From Fluviibacter phosphoraccumulans (GTDB lineage: Bacteria > Pseudomonadota > Gammaproteobacteria > Burkholderiales > Rhodocyclaceae), in the NCBI RefSeq assembly GCF_016110345.1, contig NZ_AP019011.1:992001-1056000 (forward strand): DNA of 64,000 nt, read 5' to 3'. Under the pieces are notes generated by a model. The model worked only from the letters and a program-made list of their open reading frames with translations, was not told where the DNA came from and ran no database searches. Of this stretch, positions 8,985-19,175 are shown piece by piece. Made by a program: the position numbers and the translations under genes. Positions within the stretch are counted from its first letter, which is position 1, and each line of letters starts with the position of its first letter.

Positions 8985-11900
8985 ATGAATAAAATCTACA
9001 AACTGTGTCTTTCGCGACGCCTGGGAATCATGGTTCCTGTGCCAGAGTGCGCGCGCGGCGGTAGGTTTGCGAGTATTGTGGCTCAGAGTGCGCTGCTTGC
9101 ATCAGTTATTGCGACATCGGATGCAGATGCGGCATTCACGACTTATGTCAGTGCCCAGACGGTTTCCAATGAAACCGTTGTCAGTGGTACGCAATACATA
9201 CTCAATGCGGGCGTAGCAATTAGCGGGATTGTATTGATTAGTGGTACTCAGAATGTGATGTCGGGCGGCCTGGTGTCGTCAAGCACAGTATCCAGCGGTG
9301 GCAGTCTAGCCGTTTATAGTGGTGGCAGTTCTATTGATGCGCGCGTTTTGACTGGGGGATATTCCACTGTTGCCTCAGGGGGCGTCGCCACATCAACGAC
9401 CGTGTTGGGTACAGGCCGACAGAATGTAGTTTCAGGCGGCAGTGCCATTGCTACGGTACTCAGCAATGGCGGCTCAGATGCTGTTTATGCAGGTGGCGTC
9501 ACGATTGGTACGCAGATACTGAGCAGTGGTGTTGACTGGGTGGTTGCCGGGGTTGCGAGTTCGGCGATGGTCTCCAGTGGGGGATTGCAGTACCTTAGCT
9601 CTGGCGGTCGTGCTACTGGTACAACCCTCATGAATAGTGCTACCCAGACCGTGATTGCTGGCGGCAGTGCCAATAGCACGGTAGTGAATAGCGGCGGCGT
9701 ATTGCAAGTCTCCGGTGGCGGTGTGGCAACCAACGTGATGCAGAGTGCCGGTGGGGCGTTGGTAGCCGTGGTTGGCAGCACGCTGGGCAGTATCGTTTCC
9801 GGCGCCAATGAATCCGGCACATTCAGTATTTCGGGTAATCTGGCCAGTAATGTAGTGCTGAATAGCGCAGGTACTTTGACTGTCTCCAGCGGTGGCAGTT
9901 CACTCAGTGCGCGCGTCTCTTCAGGCGGTAATCTGAATGTTTCTTCAGGCGGCGTTGCATCATCAACCATCGTTCAGGGTACAGGACGACAAACAATTTT
10001 TTCTGGTGGTAGTGCTGTTGGTGCCGTACTCAGCAATGGCGGCTCAGATGCCGTCTATGCAGGTGGCATCACGATTGGTACGCAGATACTGAGCGGTGGT
10101 GTTGACTGGGTGGTTGCTGGGGTTGCGAGTTCGGCGATGGTCTCCAGTGGGGGATTGCAGTACCTTAGCTCTGGCGGTCGTACCACTGGTACAACCCTCA
10201 TGAATAGTGGTACCCAGACCGTGATTGCTGGCGGCAGTGCCAATAGCACGGTGGTGAATAGCGGCGGCGTATTGCAAATCTCCGGTGGCGGTGTGGCAAC
10301 CAACGTGATGCAGAGTGCCGGTGGGGCGTTGGTAGCCGTGGTTGGCGGCACGCTGGGCAGTATCGTTTCCGGCGCCAATGAATCCGGTACATTCAGCATT
10401 TCGGGCAATCTGGCCAGCAGTGTGGTGCTGAATAACCGAGGTGTTCTCACTGTTTCAAGTGGTGGTAGCGCGCTTAATACGACTATTGCTTCCGGTGGGT
10501 TGTTAAAGGTTTCCGGCGGTGGTGTGGCGACTAACGTGTCGCAGAATGCGGGTGGGGCGTTGGCAGCGGTCGTTGGCGGCACGCTGGGCAGTATCGTTTC
10601 CGGCGCCAATGAATCCGGCACATTCAGTATTTCGGGTAATCTGGCCAGTAATGTAGTGCTGAATAGCGCAGGTACTTTGACTGTCTCCAGCGGTGGCAGT
10701 TCACTCACTGCGCGCGTCTCTTCAGGCGGTAATCTGAATGTTTCTTCAGGCGGCGTTGCATCATCAACCATCGTTCAGGGTACAGGACGACAAACAATTT
10801 TTTCTGGTGGTAGTGCTGTTGGTGCCGTACTCAGCAATGGCGGCTCAGATGCCGTCTATGCAGGTGGCATCACGATTGGTACGCAGATACTGAGCGGTGG
10901 TGTTGACTGGGTGGTTGCTGGGGTTGCGAGTTCGGCGATGGTCTCCAGTGGGGGATTGCAGTACCTTAGCTCTGGCGGTCGTACCACTGGTACAACCCTT
11001 ATGAATAGTGGTACCCAGACCGTGATTGCTGGCGGCAGTGCCAATAGCACGGTGGTGAATAGCGGCGGCGTATTGCAAGTCTCCGGTGGCGGTGTGGCAA
11101 CCAACGTGATGCAGAGTGCCGGTGGGGCGTTGGTAGCCGTGGTTGGCGGCACGCTGGGCAGTATCGTTTCCGGCGCCAATGAATCCGGCACATTCAGTAT
11201 TTCGGGTAATCTGGCCAGTAATGTAGTGCTGAATAGCGCAGGTACTTTGACTGTCTCTAGCGGTGGCAGTGCGGTGAACACCGTGATCAGTAGTGGTGGT
11301 AGTTCAATTGTTTTGACGGGTGGTTTGGATACGAATGCCAGCGTAGCCTTTGGCGCGGTTCAAAGTATTTTATCAGGCGGTAGAGCAACCAGCACCACGA
11401 TCAATGGCCTACAAAATGTAGCTTCTGGCGGTGTCGCAGATAGCGGTACGGTTGCCAGTGGGGGCGTGCAAACCGTGACCGGCGTTGCCATATCAGCACT
11501 TGTGCAAGCAGGCGGCATGCAAGGTATTAAATCCGGTGGCTTGGCGACCGGTGCATCCGTGAGTGGTACGCAAGTCGTTTCGTCAGGCGGCAGAGCAGCG
11601 GGCACAACGATTGTAAGTGGTGGTCTTCAATCGGTTGCCGGGGTGGCCACATTGACGACGATTCAAGCTGGTGGATCTCAGAGTGTTTTTTCGGGAGGCA
11701 GCGCGATTGGCGCTGTCGTGAGTGGCCTTCAGAGCATTGCACTTGGCGCGGCAGCAGACGGAGGTGCTATTGCATCGGGTGGGATTCAGTCAGTTGCCGG
11801 TGCCGTGACATCATCGACTGTGCAAGTAGGGGGTGTTCAAGCAGTCTTGAGCGGTGGTAATGCCTACAGTACAACAGTTCATGGTACACAGAATGTCTTG

Positions 11901-14900
11901 TCTGGTGGTTCGGACATCAATGCCTTGATTTCGGTTGGAGGCATTCAGAATATCAGCGCTGGCGCTTTAACCACCAATGCGTTCGTAAGCGGCACTCAGA
12001 ATCTTTTGAGCGGCGCTAGCGCTGTTGCAGCGCAGATTTACGGTAGTGGGCTACAGTCAATTGCGCAGAGTGCCAGCGCATTCGGTACGGTTGTTAATAG
12101 TGGTGGCACGCAGTTTATTTCATCCGGTGGCAGTGCTACGACGACTTTGTTAAACAGTGGCGGTACGCAGATTATTGGTGATGGGGGTAGTGCCGCCATG
12201 ACCAATGTCTCCAGCGGCGGTACGCAGATTGTTTCATCAGGTGGGAGCGCATTTAATACCAATGTTGATAGTGGCGGCACACAGTTAATCTTGGCTGGTG
12301 GGTCCGCAACGTCGGCATCAGTGACGAACACTCAGAATGTCTCTGGCGTTGTGAGTCATACCATGCTGCAAAGTGGTGGCGTGCAGAATGTTTATTCTGG
12401 TGGCAGCGCCTTAGATACGCAGATCAACAGTAACACGACTCAAAATATTTATTCAGGTGGGCTTGCTCGAATTAACCAGGTCAACAGCGGCGGGGTCGAG
12501 AATGTATTTTCCAGCGGTGTTGCCAGTGCGACGCAGGTCAACAATGGCGGCATTGAGAATGTTCTTTCAGGGGGCATTGCTCGGTTTGTACAAATCAATG
12601 CAGGCGGATCACAAGCCATTGCTACAGGCGGCGTCACCTCTGATGTCACGGTTCACTCCGGGGGGATGCAATCGGTCGCAGGAACTGTCGATCAAACCGG
12701 AGTTTTAGCAGGAGGCAGCCAAACGATTCTTTCTGGCGGGGTTGTGAATGCAGGATACGTTGCAGGGGTGCAGGCTATTTTGTCTGGGGGTACAGCCTCG
12801 GGCGGCACCATTAACGTTGGCGGTATTCAGAATATTGCCTCAGGTGGTTTTGCCATTGCTACGACCGTAAGCGGCACGCAAAATGTTTCATCGGGGGGCG
12901 TTGCTGATGGCAGCGTTATTGCGTCTGGTGGTTCGATGGTGGTGTTATTGGGTGGGACGTCAATAAACACGCAACTGGAATATGGGGTGACCCAGACTAT
13001 TAGCAGCGGTGGTACCGCCACAGGAACACAGGTTCAAGAGGGTGGCACCCTGGTGGTCAGCGCTGGCGGTGTCGTGACCAGTGCCGTTGTTAATTCGGGT
13101 GGTGATCTGAACGTACTCGGTAGTGGTATGGCAAGTTCCACAACACTGTCAAATGGCCTTATGACGATTGCTGCTGGTGGTTCGGCGACAGGGGTCACGC
13201 TCGCTGGTTCTAATGCAGCCTTGAATGTGTCCGGTGGTGCCCTGGTATCGGCCAGTGTGACATCGTCAACATTAGTGACCGTAACGAACAATGGAATGGC
13301 CGCTAATATCAGTGTGGGTGATTCTGGTACGGTCAATGTTTCTGGTGCAAGTGTTATTAGCGCCGTATTGTCTGGCGGTTCACTGAATCTCAGTAGCGGC
13401 GGCAGTGCTTCAGATACACAGGTAAACGTCGGTGCTAATTTACAGGTGTCTGCTGGTGGTGTCGCCCGTAACACGACCCTTCAAGGTGGTTTGCTGTCCA
13501 TATCGTCAGGCGGTTCTGTACTTGGCGCAAACATTCAAAGTTTTGGGGTGCTGCGCGCAGATTTAGGTGGCACTGCTAGCGGGGTTTCTTTTGCCAGCGG
13601 TTCAGTGTTGAGTGCGATTGTTGGTGGTCGTAATACCGGCTATGTCCTTGGTATCAATGAGAGTGGCGGAAGCCTGGCCATTTCTGGAAACTCTGCAATT
13701 GGGGTGATCTTGAACAGTGGCAGTTTTCTGGAGGTCTCCTCTGGCGGGATTGCGTCAGGAACGATCATCAATTCTGGTGGACAGCAAACCGTGAGTTCAG
13801 GTGGCTCAGCATTGTCTACTCAGATAAGAAATGCTGGTGTCATGAACGTCATGTCGTTGGGCTATGCGAGCGGTACGCTGACGGAATCCGGTGGCGTTAT
13901 TAACGTCATGAGTGGCGGGATTGTTGCGGGCGGAACTATCGAGAGTGGTGGTAGCCAGACGGTTAGTGATGGTGGCGTTGCCTCCAATACGACGGTAGCC
14001 TCTGGTGCGACACAATCAGTAACTTCTGGGGGTACAGCAGCCAGCAGCACGATCAACGCAGGCGGTAGCCAGAGTGTCGCTAGTGGCGGCACGGCCAGCA
14101 GTACAATGGTGTCATCAGGTGCTAGCCAGGTTATCAGTGATGGAGGCTTAGCTTTAGGCACGACAGTAGCGTCGGGTGGTGCCGTTGAGGTCACGGATGG
14201 TGGCCGTATAGATAGCGCGGTGCTGAACGGTGGGTCGCTATATGTATCGTCAGGCGGTTCATCCTACGACACCCAGATCAATAGTGGTGGTGTGGAATAT
14301 ATCCTCGCTGGGGGTTATGGGCCGAATGCCACGATTAATTCTGGCGGGTCACAGGTCGTTGCCTCAGGTGGTTTGGATACGGGTACAACCGTCAATGCAG
14401 GGGGTATTCAATACGTTGCAGGAACGGCGACATCGGCCACCCTGAATGGCGGGAGCCAGATCGTCAGCTCGGGCGGTAGCGGTGTCTCAACCACCATCAA
14501 TGCCGGAGGAGTTCAAACAATCCAGGCTGGTGGTAGCGGTATGACCGGTATCGTCAACACCAGTGGTACTGTTAATGCCGCCTCAGGCAGCTTTCTGGCG
14601 GGTTACCAGATCAATGGTAGTCAAGGGCTGATCAGTGCTGGCGGCGTGGTGACATCAGCTGTAGCAGGTGGCGCGGCGATTAGTGTAGCCGGTTCGAGTA
14701 ACAGCGTTGTCCTCAGTGCTGCTACGCTGAATGCAGATATCGCCGTGAGTGGAAGCGCAAACACGGTCAGCCTACAGAATGGAACAACCGTTAGCACCGG
14801 CATATCACTGACCGACAGCACCAATGCCAACACGTTCCGACTGATCAATCAAACACTGGCGGCGGGTGGTTCGGGAGTGAATCTCACCGGCTGGAACCAG

Positions 14901-16328
14901 ATCAGCGTTCAGTCGGGTTCGACCATTGCGCTCAGTGACAATCTATCACTGGCGGGTGCGGCTTCCAATCTATCGATCGACAGCACATCGCTGCTTAGTC
15001 AGAGCGCGTCAACGGCAACGATTACGGCCAACACCGTCAGCAATGCTGGCACGATGAGTGTTGGGGCAGGGCAGAGCTTGACGATTTCTGGCAACTACAG
15101 TCAGGCATCGACCGGGATCATTCAAATAGGTGTCAGTGCAACGAGCGCCGGAACGGTCGCCGTTACAGGCGCAGCAACCCTAAGCAATGGGGCAAGCATT
15201 GCGCTAGCGAACACCTCGATCCTGCAAAGGAGGACAACCTACCACAACATCTTTAGCGCGGCTGGCGTAACAACGGGTTCATTCGCTGCAACGGGTGTCT
15301 ATCGTGGTATCAGTTACAGCATTGTTCAGGATGGTCTCGGTTGGGATCTCGTGGCAGGGGATGCCGTAGCAACGACGACACCAACCCCGTTGCTGAACGG
15401 TGGACAAGCACAGGCAACACTCAACCAAAATCAGGCAACCGCGCAAGTCGTGCGTGATCGTTTAAGCCGCATGGCTGTGCAAGCCTATGAAGGCACCAGT
15501 CTGGATAACAGCGTTTGGATTGCTCCTTATGGCAGCTACGCTAAACAAAGCGGGCAGGGCAGCTCTTCAGCAGCGTATAACCAGAAATCAGGTGGTATGG
15601 CCATTGGTGTCGACACATCGCTAGATACGCATACGCACGCTGGGATAGCCATCTTGCTAGGAACCAATCAGGTCAACGGCAATAGCCAAACCCAGGACGG
15701 GCTCGCCGGTGGTAGTTACCAACTGGCGGGATATGGCAAGCACCGATTTGAGGATGACGTAACACTGAACACAATCCTCTCTCTGGGTATGAATGACAAC
15801 AACTCACGCCGAACAGATACGGTTGGTTCAGGAAGCCAAGTGGCTTCTGCCAACTATCAGAGCTGGCAAGGTTATTTCAGTACGGAACTTGGCAAGATGT
15901 ACCATTTAGGAGACCACAGCCTGACCCCTATTGCCCGATTTGACTATGGTTATGCCCGAATCAATGCTTACAGCGAGTCAGGTGCCGGCCTATCCAACTT
16001 GGCGGTTAGTGCGCAAAGCGCCAACAGTGCTATTGCCTGGGGCGGGGTCAAATATCGCTATGACATGAACGATGAAAGTCGGTTGCTGATTCGTGGTGCG
16101 GCAGGTTACGACTTCAGGGCAGGCGCCTCGACATTGACGGCCACCGATGGTACCGGCATCACCTTCAATACCGCAGGCGTCAACCCTGGCAATCTGGCCA
16201 TGCAGGGGGGCGCTGGTTATGAAGTCGATGGCAAGCAGGGGCAGCGTGTGCGTATGAGTTACGACTACTACGGCACCAGAGGCTATACCAATAGCACCAT
16301 CAACCTTAAATTCATTCAGAGCTTCTGA
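8985..16328 (+). CDS. AIDA-like autotransporter adhesin with strand-loop-strand repeats
   Basis: A type Va autotransporter of 2447 residues. It opens with an extended signal peptide region (MNKIYKL, then VPVPECARG) followed by a hydrophobic segment ending near residue 50, as in AIDA-I/Ag43 relatives. The passenger is composed of dozens of repeats of about 19 residues rich in SSGG, the AIDA strand-loop-strand type whose serines and threonines are O-heptosylated in characterised members. The last 280 or so residues (from about base 15500) form the outer-membrane barrel and end in Ile-Gln-Ser-Phe. A heptosyltransferase gene follows 30 bases downstream. Several passenger blocks are near-identical at DNA level (annotated separately), which may allow length variation. 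Adhesion or biofilm function is inferred from the family. Confidence 0.92.
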   Translation: MNKIYKLCLSRRLGIMVPVPECARGGRFASIVAQSALLASVIATSDADAAFTTYVSAQTVSNETVVSGTQYILNAGVAISGIVLISGTQNVMSGGLVSSSTVSSGGSLAVYSGGSSIDARVLTGGYSTVASGGVATSTTVLGTGRQNVVSGGSAIATVLSNGGSDAVYAGGVTIGTQILSSGVDWVVAGVASSAMVSSGGLQYLSSGGRATGTTLMNSATQTVIAGGSANSTVVNSGGVLQVSGGGVATNVMQSAGGALVAVVGSTLGSIVSGANESGTFSISGNLASNVVLNSAGTLTVSSGGSSLSARVSSGGNLNVSSGGVASSTIVQGTGRQTIFSGGSAVGAVLSNGGSDAVYAGGITIGTQILSGGVDWVVAGVASSAMVSSGGLQYLSSGGRTTGTTLMNSGTQTVIAGGSANSTVVNSGGVLQISGGGVATNVMQSAGGALVAVVGGTLGSIVSGANESGTFSISGNLASSVVLNNRGVLTVSSGGSALNTTIASGGLLKVSGGGVATNVSQNAGGALAAVVGGTLGSIVSGANESGTFSISGNLASNVVLNSAGTLTVSSGGSSLTARVSSGGNLNVSSGGVASSTIVQGTGRQTIFSGGSAVGAVLSNGGSDAVYAGGITIGTQILSGGVDWVVAGVASSAMVSSGGLQYLSSGGRTTGTTLMNSGTQTVIAGGSANSTVVNSGGVLQVSGGGVATNVMQSAGGALVAVVGGTLGSIVSGANESGTFSISGNLASNVVLNSAGTLTVSSGGSAVNTVISSGGSSIVLTGGLDTNASVAFGAVQSILSGGRATSTTINGLQNVASGGVADSGTVASGGVQTVTGVAISALVQAGGMQGIKSGGLATGASVSGTQVVSSGGRAAGTTIVSGGLQSVAGVATLTTIQAGGSQSVFSGGSAIGAVVSGLQSIALGAAADGGAIASGGIQSVAGAVTSSTVQVGGVQAVLSGGNAYSTTVHGTQNVLSGGSDINALISVGGIQNISAGALTTNAFVSGTQNLLSGASAVAAQIYGSGLQSIAQSASAFGTVVNSGGTQFISSGGSATTTLLNSGGTQIIGDGGSAAMTNVSSGGTQIVSSGGSAFNTNVDSGGTQLILAGGSATSASVTNTQNVSGVVSHTMLQSGGVQNVYSGGSALDTQINSNTTQNIYSGGLARINQVNSGGVENVFSSGVASATQVNNGGIENVLSGGIARFVQINAGGSQAIATGGVTSDVTVHSGGMQSVAGTVDQTGVLAGGSQTILSGGVVNAGYVAGVQAILSGGTASGGTINVGGIQNIASGGFAIATTVSGTQNVSSGGVADGSVIASGGSMVVLLGGTSINTQLEYGVTQTISSGGTATGTQVQEGGTLVVSAGGVVTSAVVNSGGDLNVLGSGMASSTTLSNGLMTIAAGGSATGVTLAGSNAALNVSGGALVSASVTSSTLVTVTNNGMAANISVGDSGTVNVSGASVISAVLSGGSLNLSSGGSASDTQVNVGANLQVSAGGVARNTTLQGGLLSISSGGSVLGANIQSFGVLRADLGGTASGVSFASGSVLSAIVGGRNTGYVLGINESGGSLAISGNSAIGVILNSGSFLEVSSGGIASGTIINSGGQQTVSSGGSALSTQIRNAGVMNVMSLGYASGTLTESGGVINVMSGGIVAGGTIESGGSQTVSDGGVASNTTVASGATQSVTSGGTAASSTINAGGSQSVASGGTASSTMVSSGASQVISDGGLALGTTVASGGAVEVTDGGRIDSAVLNGGSLYVSSGGSSYDTQINSGGVEYILAGGYGPNATINSGGSQVVASGGLDTGTTVNAGGIQYVAGTATSATLNGGSQIVSSGGSGVSTTINAGGVQTIQAGGSGMTGIVNTSGTVNAASGSFLAGYQINGSQGLISAGGVVTSAVAGGAAISVAGSSNSVVLSAATLNADIAVSGSANTVSLQNGTTVSTGISLTDSTNANTFRLINQTLAAGGSGVNLTGWNQISVQSGSTIALSDNLSLAGAASNLSIDSTSLLSQSASTATITANTVSNAGTMSVGAGQSLTISGNYSQASTGIIQIGVSATSAGTVAVTGAATLSNGASIALANTSILQRRTTYHNIFSAAGVTTGSFAATGVYRGISYSIVQDGLGWDLVAGDAVATTTPTPLLNGGQAQATLNQNQATAQVVRDRLSRMAVQAYEGTSLDNSVWIAPYGSYAKQSGQGSSSAAYNQKSGGMAIGVDTSLDTHTHAGIAILLGTNQVNGNSQTQDGLAGGSYQLAGYGKHRFEDDVTLNTILSLGMNDNNSRRTDTVGSGSQVASANYQSWQGYFSTELGKMYHLGDHSLTPIARFDYGYARINAYSESGAGLSNLAVSAQSANSAIAWGGVKYRYDMNDESRLLIRGAAGYDFRAGASTLTATDGTGITFNTAGVNPGNLAMQGGAGYEVDGKQGQRVRMSYDYYGTRGYTNSTINLKFIQSF
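9469..11270 (+). repeat. Long near-identical direct repeats inside the AIDA-like passenger
   Basis: Two blocks of about 650 bases, 9774-10430 and 10575-11231, align with an offset of 801 bases and few differences. A shorter third copy of part of the block lies at about 9469-9850, offset 570 bases from 10039-10420. The conservation at nucleotide level shows recent duplication or gene conversion, since the protein repeats elsewhere in the gene have diverged. Confidence 0.85.
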
Positions 16329-16358
16329 TTGATGCAGACCTAAACAATAAAGCAATCT

Positions 16359-17624
16359 ATGAACAACGACCAACAGAACCATACGCACGTGGCGACCTCG
16401 GAAAAAGTTAGTGCTGATTCTGATTCGTCTGCAACCGTTGCATCTGAAAAAATGTTTCTCGATCCTCCTATCTTACCAACCCAAGAAGGTCCTGAAGGTA
16501 TTCGCTACGATTTCAATTATGGCTGCCGCGTACACGTCCCGGCGCTACCAGAAGGAAAAGGTTGGCGGATTCGCTTGAGCGACACGCTGACAGGTAATGT
16601 GGTTTTTGAGTCCGTTCTGCAAGGTGGTTCTGTCGAAAGCAGTAAGAAATTCTTTATTCCGTTCAAACTCGAATGTTGGATTGGTGAACGCATTGTTTTT
16701 ACCCACGAAATTGACCTGCAAGGTAAAGACGTGCTGGTTCAGATTCCAGTCGGCACTTTGGGCGACGGGATTGCCTGGTTTCCTTATGTGGATGCGTTTC
16801 AAAAGCAACATGATTGCAGCGTATCTTGCACCATAAGCAAACCGTTAAAAGCATTATTCGAGTCAAAATATCCCAATATTCGTTTGATTGAAAAAAGTGA
16901 ACCCGTCAATCAGAGTCATTTTTATGCCGGATACCGGATGGGACTTTATTTTGATGACTGGGATTGCATTCATCAGCCTGTTGATTTCCGGTATGTCGGC
17001 CTACATAAGACTGCGGCACATATTCTCGGCGTTCCGGCTATTGAAGAGCCACCTAAAATTGCTTATTCAACAGAGTCTCGTCAAATCAAAGAGCCCTATG
17101 TTTGTATTGGTGTCCAAAGCTCAACTCAGTGTAAGTACTGGAACAACCCCTATGGTTGGCTAGATTTGGTCGCTTGGCTAAAGTCTTTAGGTTACCGTGT
17201 GCTTTGTATAGATAAAGATCGTGCCTGGGGGCAGAGCACAACTTGGAACTATATTCCTCATGGCGCAGATGACTTTACTGGCGACATTCCATTAGCAGAA
17301 CGAGCATCGTTGCTCAAGTATGCTGACTTCTATGTTGGTTTATCCAGTGGTCTTGCCTGGCTTGCCTGGGCGGCTGGTACGCCCGTTGTCATGATTAGCG
17401 GGTTCACTCATCCCAATAACGAGTTTCATACGCCTTACCGTGTGTTTAACTACCATACTTGCAATAGTTGCTGGAATGACCCGAAAGTGATGTTCGACCA
17501 CCATGATTTTCTATGGTGTCCGCGACACAAGGGAACTGAGCGACAGTTCGAATGCACACGTCTGGTCACTGTTGATCATGTGAAGTCAATTATCGAGAAG
17601 ATTCCGGCTTTAACAAAGTTGTAG
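16359..17624 (+). CDS. Autotransporter strand-loop-strand O-heptosyltransferase (BAHT/TibC family)
   Basis: A protein of 421 residues without a signal peptide, resembling the bacterial autotransporter heptosyltransferase family (TibC, Aah). These cytoplasmic enzymes transfer heptose from ADP-heptose to Ser/Thr of AIDA repeats before export. The C-terminal half has the glycosyltransferase nucleotide-sugar region (YVGLSSGLAWLAWAAGTPVV). It is followed by four cysteines, C368, C371, C387 and C399, matching the Cys-rich iron-binding finger typical of this family. It lies 30 bases after the AIDA-like gene on the same strand, so substrate and enzyme are probably co-expressed. The first 45 residues are polar and low in complexity. 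Assignment is strong; the exact sugar is inferred from the family. Confidence 0.88.
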   Translation: MNNDQQNHTHVATSEKVSADSDSSATVASEKMFLDPPILPTQEGPEGIRYDFNYGCRVHVPALPEGKGWRIRLSDTLTGNVVFESVLQGGSVESSKKFFIPFKLECWIGERIVFTHEIDLQGKDVLVQIPVGTLGDGIAWFPYVDAFQKQHDCSVSCTISKPLKALFESKYPNIRLIEKSEPVNQSHFYAGYRMGLYFDDWDCIHQPVDFRYVGLHKTAAHILGVPAIEEPPKIAYSTESRQIKEPYVCIGVQSSTQCKYWNNPYGWLDLVAWLKSLGYRVLCIDKDRAWGQSTTWNYIPHGADDFTGDIPLAERASLLKYADFYVGLSSGLAWLAWAAGTPVVMISGFTHPNNEFHTPYRVFNYHTCNSCWNDPKVMFDHHDFLWCPRHKGTERQFECTRLVTVDHVKSIIEKIPALTKL

Positions 17625-17990
17625 CTAACTTCGACAACAAGCACTATAGAACTTGATGTGAGGTCACTCTCGAACTGCGTTGAGTGAGAGACGAGACGCT
17701 TGATCAGCACAAGATACGAGACGGTATGTCAAGAGATGTTTTGGTAGGGGGCGAGTTCAGCACCTCCTTTTTAACCCATTTATTACTTTACATAATATAA
17801 ATTATGCGCAGGTTGGCAGTAAGGCCATTTCCATAACTCATTAGTATTTCTCTATTTTTGGGCCTGCCTTAGCAGCAAAGATCTCACCGAGGCTCTTATT
17901 CTTGCAGGAAAAGCCACATAGCTTCTGTTGCGGTTATGATAATAAAAAGTTAACCGCCTTTGTATTTTTCACGCCTAAAAGATCAAATAT
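17625..17990. other. Intergenic region of 366 bases, partly AT-rich
   Basis: No coding sequence seen. A weak hairpin (TCACTC with GAGTGA) lies near 17665-17690 but has no T-run, so a terminator for the heptosyltransferase is only possible. The second half is AT-rich and contains the inverted repeat described below. It must hold the promoter of the next two-gene module. Confidence 0.5.
17930..17957. promoter_or_regulatory. Perfect 7-bp inverted repeat, possible operator
   Basis: GCGGTTA and TAACCGC are separated by 14 AT-rich bases, 33 bases before the start codon of the AlbA_2 gene. The position suits an operator or autoregulatory site of the two-gene module. It could instead be a weak hairpin; no T-run follows it directly. 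Confidence 0.35.
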
Positions 17991-19175
17991 ATGTTGTCAG
18001 AAACCGAGTTAGTTGCCTTGCTGTCCGACATGGAATCAGACCGTGTTGAGCGCACAGAATCTACTAAAAATACCGAAAAGTTTTCAGTAGCGGTTTGTGC
18101 GTTCGCCAACGACATGCCTAATCATAGGCAGCCAGGCTATCTTTTGATTGGTGTAAAAGATGATGGTTCCTTGTCTGGTCTTCAGGTAACAGACGACTTG
18201 CTTAAAGAGCTTGGCGGAATACGATCGGATGGGCAGATTCTTCCGCAACCCCTGATGAATGTTCAGCGCTTTGTCTTACCTGGTGGCGACGTTGCTGTCG
18301 TTGAGGTGGCTCCCTCCGATTTACCTCCTGTGCGTTATAAAGGACGGGTATGGATTCGAGTTGGTCCAAGAAAAGCAGTTGCCAACGAACAGGAAGAACG
18401 AGTTTTGTCAGAGCGTCGTGTGTCTTCTGTGCGAAATTTTGATGCAACTGTATGTTTAGAAGCCAATATCAGCGATCTATCCTTAGGTCAGTTTGACACC
18501 TACCGCCGTGAAGCCGTTGCAGCCGAGACCATTGCAGAAAACCATCGTTCGGTTGATCTACAGCTCGCATCTTTGCGATTATTTGATCTGGACAAACAGT
18601 CTCCTACTTATGCCGGCCTACTTTTAATTGGCAAAAACCCTCGGTTTTTCCTGCCAGGCGCATATATCCAATACCTCAAGTTGCCAGGCACCACACTGAC
18701 CGATGTCCCTCTTGATCAAGCGGAGATTTCAGGAGATCTGACTAGCGTTCTACGTGAATTGGATGCTCGGCTTAAAGTCATCATCCAAACACGCATGCGC
18801 TCTCTGGGCGGTTTAAAAGAGCAATTAATCCCGGATTACCCAGAAACAGCTTTGCGCGAGTTGCTAATGAACGCTGTCATGCATAGGAATTACGACAGCA
18901 ATAGCCCAATTCGGTTTTATGTTTTTGAAGATCACATTGAGATTCAAAGCCCTGGCGGACTTTATGGAGAAGCAACTCGTGAGAACTTTCCGAGCCGCAA
19001 TAGCTACCGTAACCCCATTATTGCTGAAGCAATGAAATCGTTGGGTTTCGTTAACAAATTTGGCTATGGCGTTATAAGAGCGAAAGACCTCTTGGAGAAG
19101 AATGGCAATCCCCCGCCTGCATTTGAATTTGATGAGCATAGCGTTCTCGTTAAAGTATTCCGGAGATCCGAATGA
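17991..19175 (+). CDS. AlbA_2/Schlafen-like and HATPase_c_4 protein, first gene of a two-gene module
   Basis: A protein of 394 residues. Residues about 10-130 match the AlbA_2 (Schlafen/divergent AAA_4) domain: a TES-containing segment, then YLLIGVKDDG and a WIRVGPRK strand. The C-terminal part (about 270-390) has the HATPase_c_4 pattern: ALRELLMNAVMHRNY, IEIQSPGGLY, then RNPIIAEAM and GYGVIRAKDLLEK. Proteins of this architecture are usually annotated as putative transcriptional regulators or ATP-dependent helicases, without firm function. Its stop overlaps the ATG of the ParA-like gene by four bases, so the two are translationally coupled. No ribosome-binding site is obvious. A regulatory or defence-type role is speculation from domain content. 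Confidence 0.75.
   Translation: MLSETELVALLSDMESDRVERTESTKNTEKFSVAVCAFANDMPNHRQPGYLLIGVKDDGSLSGLQVTDDLLKELGGIRSDGQILPQPLMNVQRFVLPGGDVAVVEVAPSDLPPVRYKGRVWIRVGPRKAVANEQEERVLSERRVSSVRNFDATVCLEANISDLSLGQFDTYRREAVAAETIAENHRSVDLQLASLRLFDLDKQSPTYAGLLLIGKNPRFFLPGAYIQYLKLPGTTLTDVPLDQAEISGDLTSVLRELDARLKVIIQTRMRSLGGLKEQLIPDYPETALRELLMNAVMHRNYDSNSPIRFYVFEDHIEIQSPGGLYGEATRENFPSRNSYRNPIIAEAMKSLGFVNKFGYGVIRAKDLLEKNGNPPPAFEFDEHSVLVKVFRRSE

Noticed and set aside
9485..11281. Several minus-strand frames of 140-240 codons with repeated sequences in the AIDA-like gene
   Set aside because: They mirror the strand-loop-strand repeats on the other strand and have no start context or protein character.
9469..14600. 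Regularly spaced repeats that could suggest a CRISPR array
   Set aside because: Units are about 57 bases, in frame, diverged and coding; there are no constant repeats with unique spacers and no cas genes.
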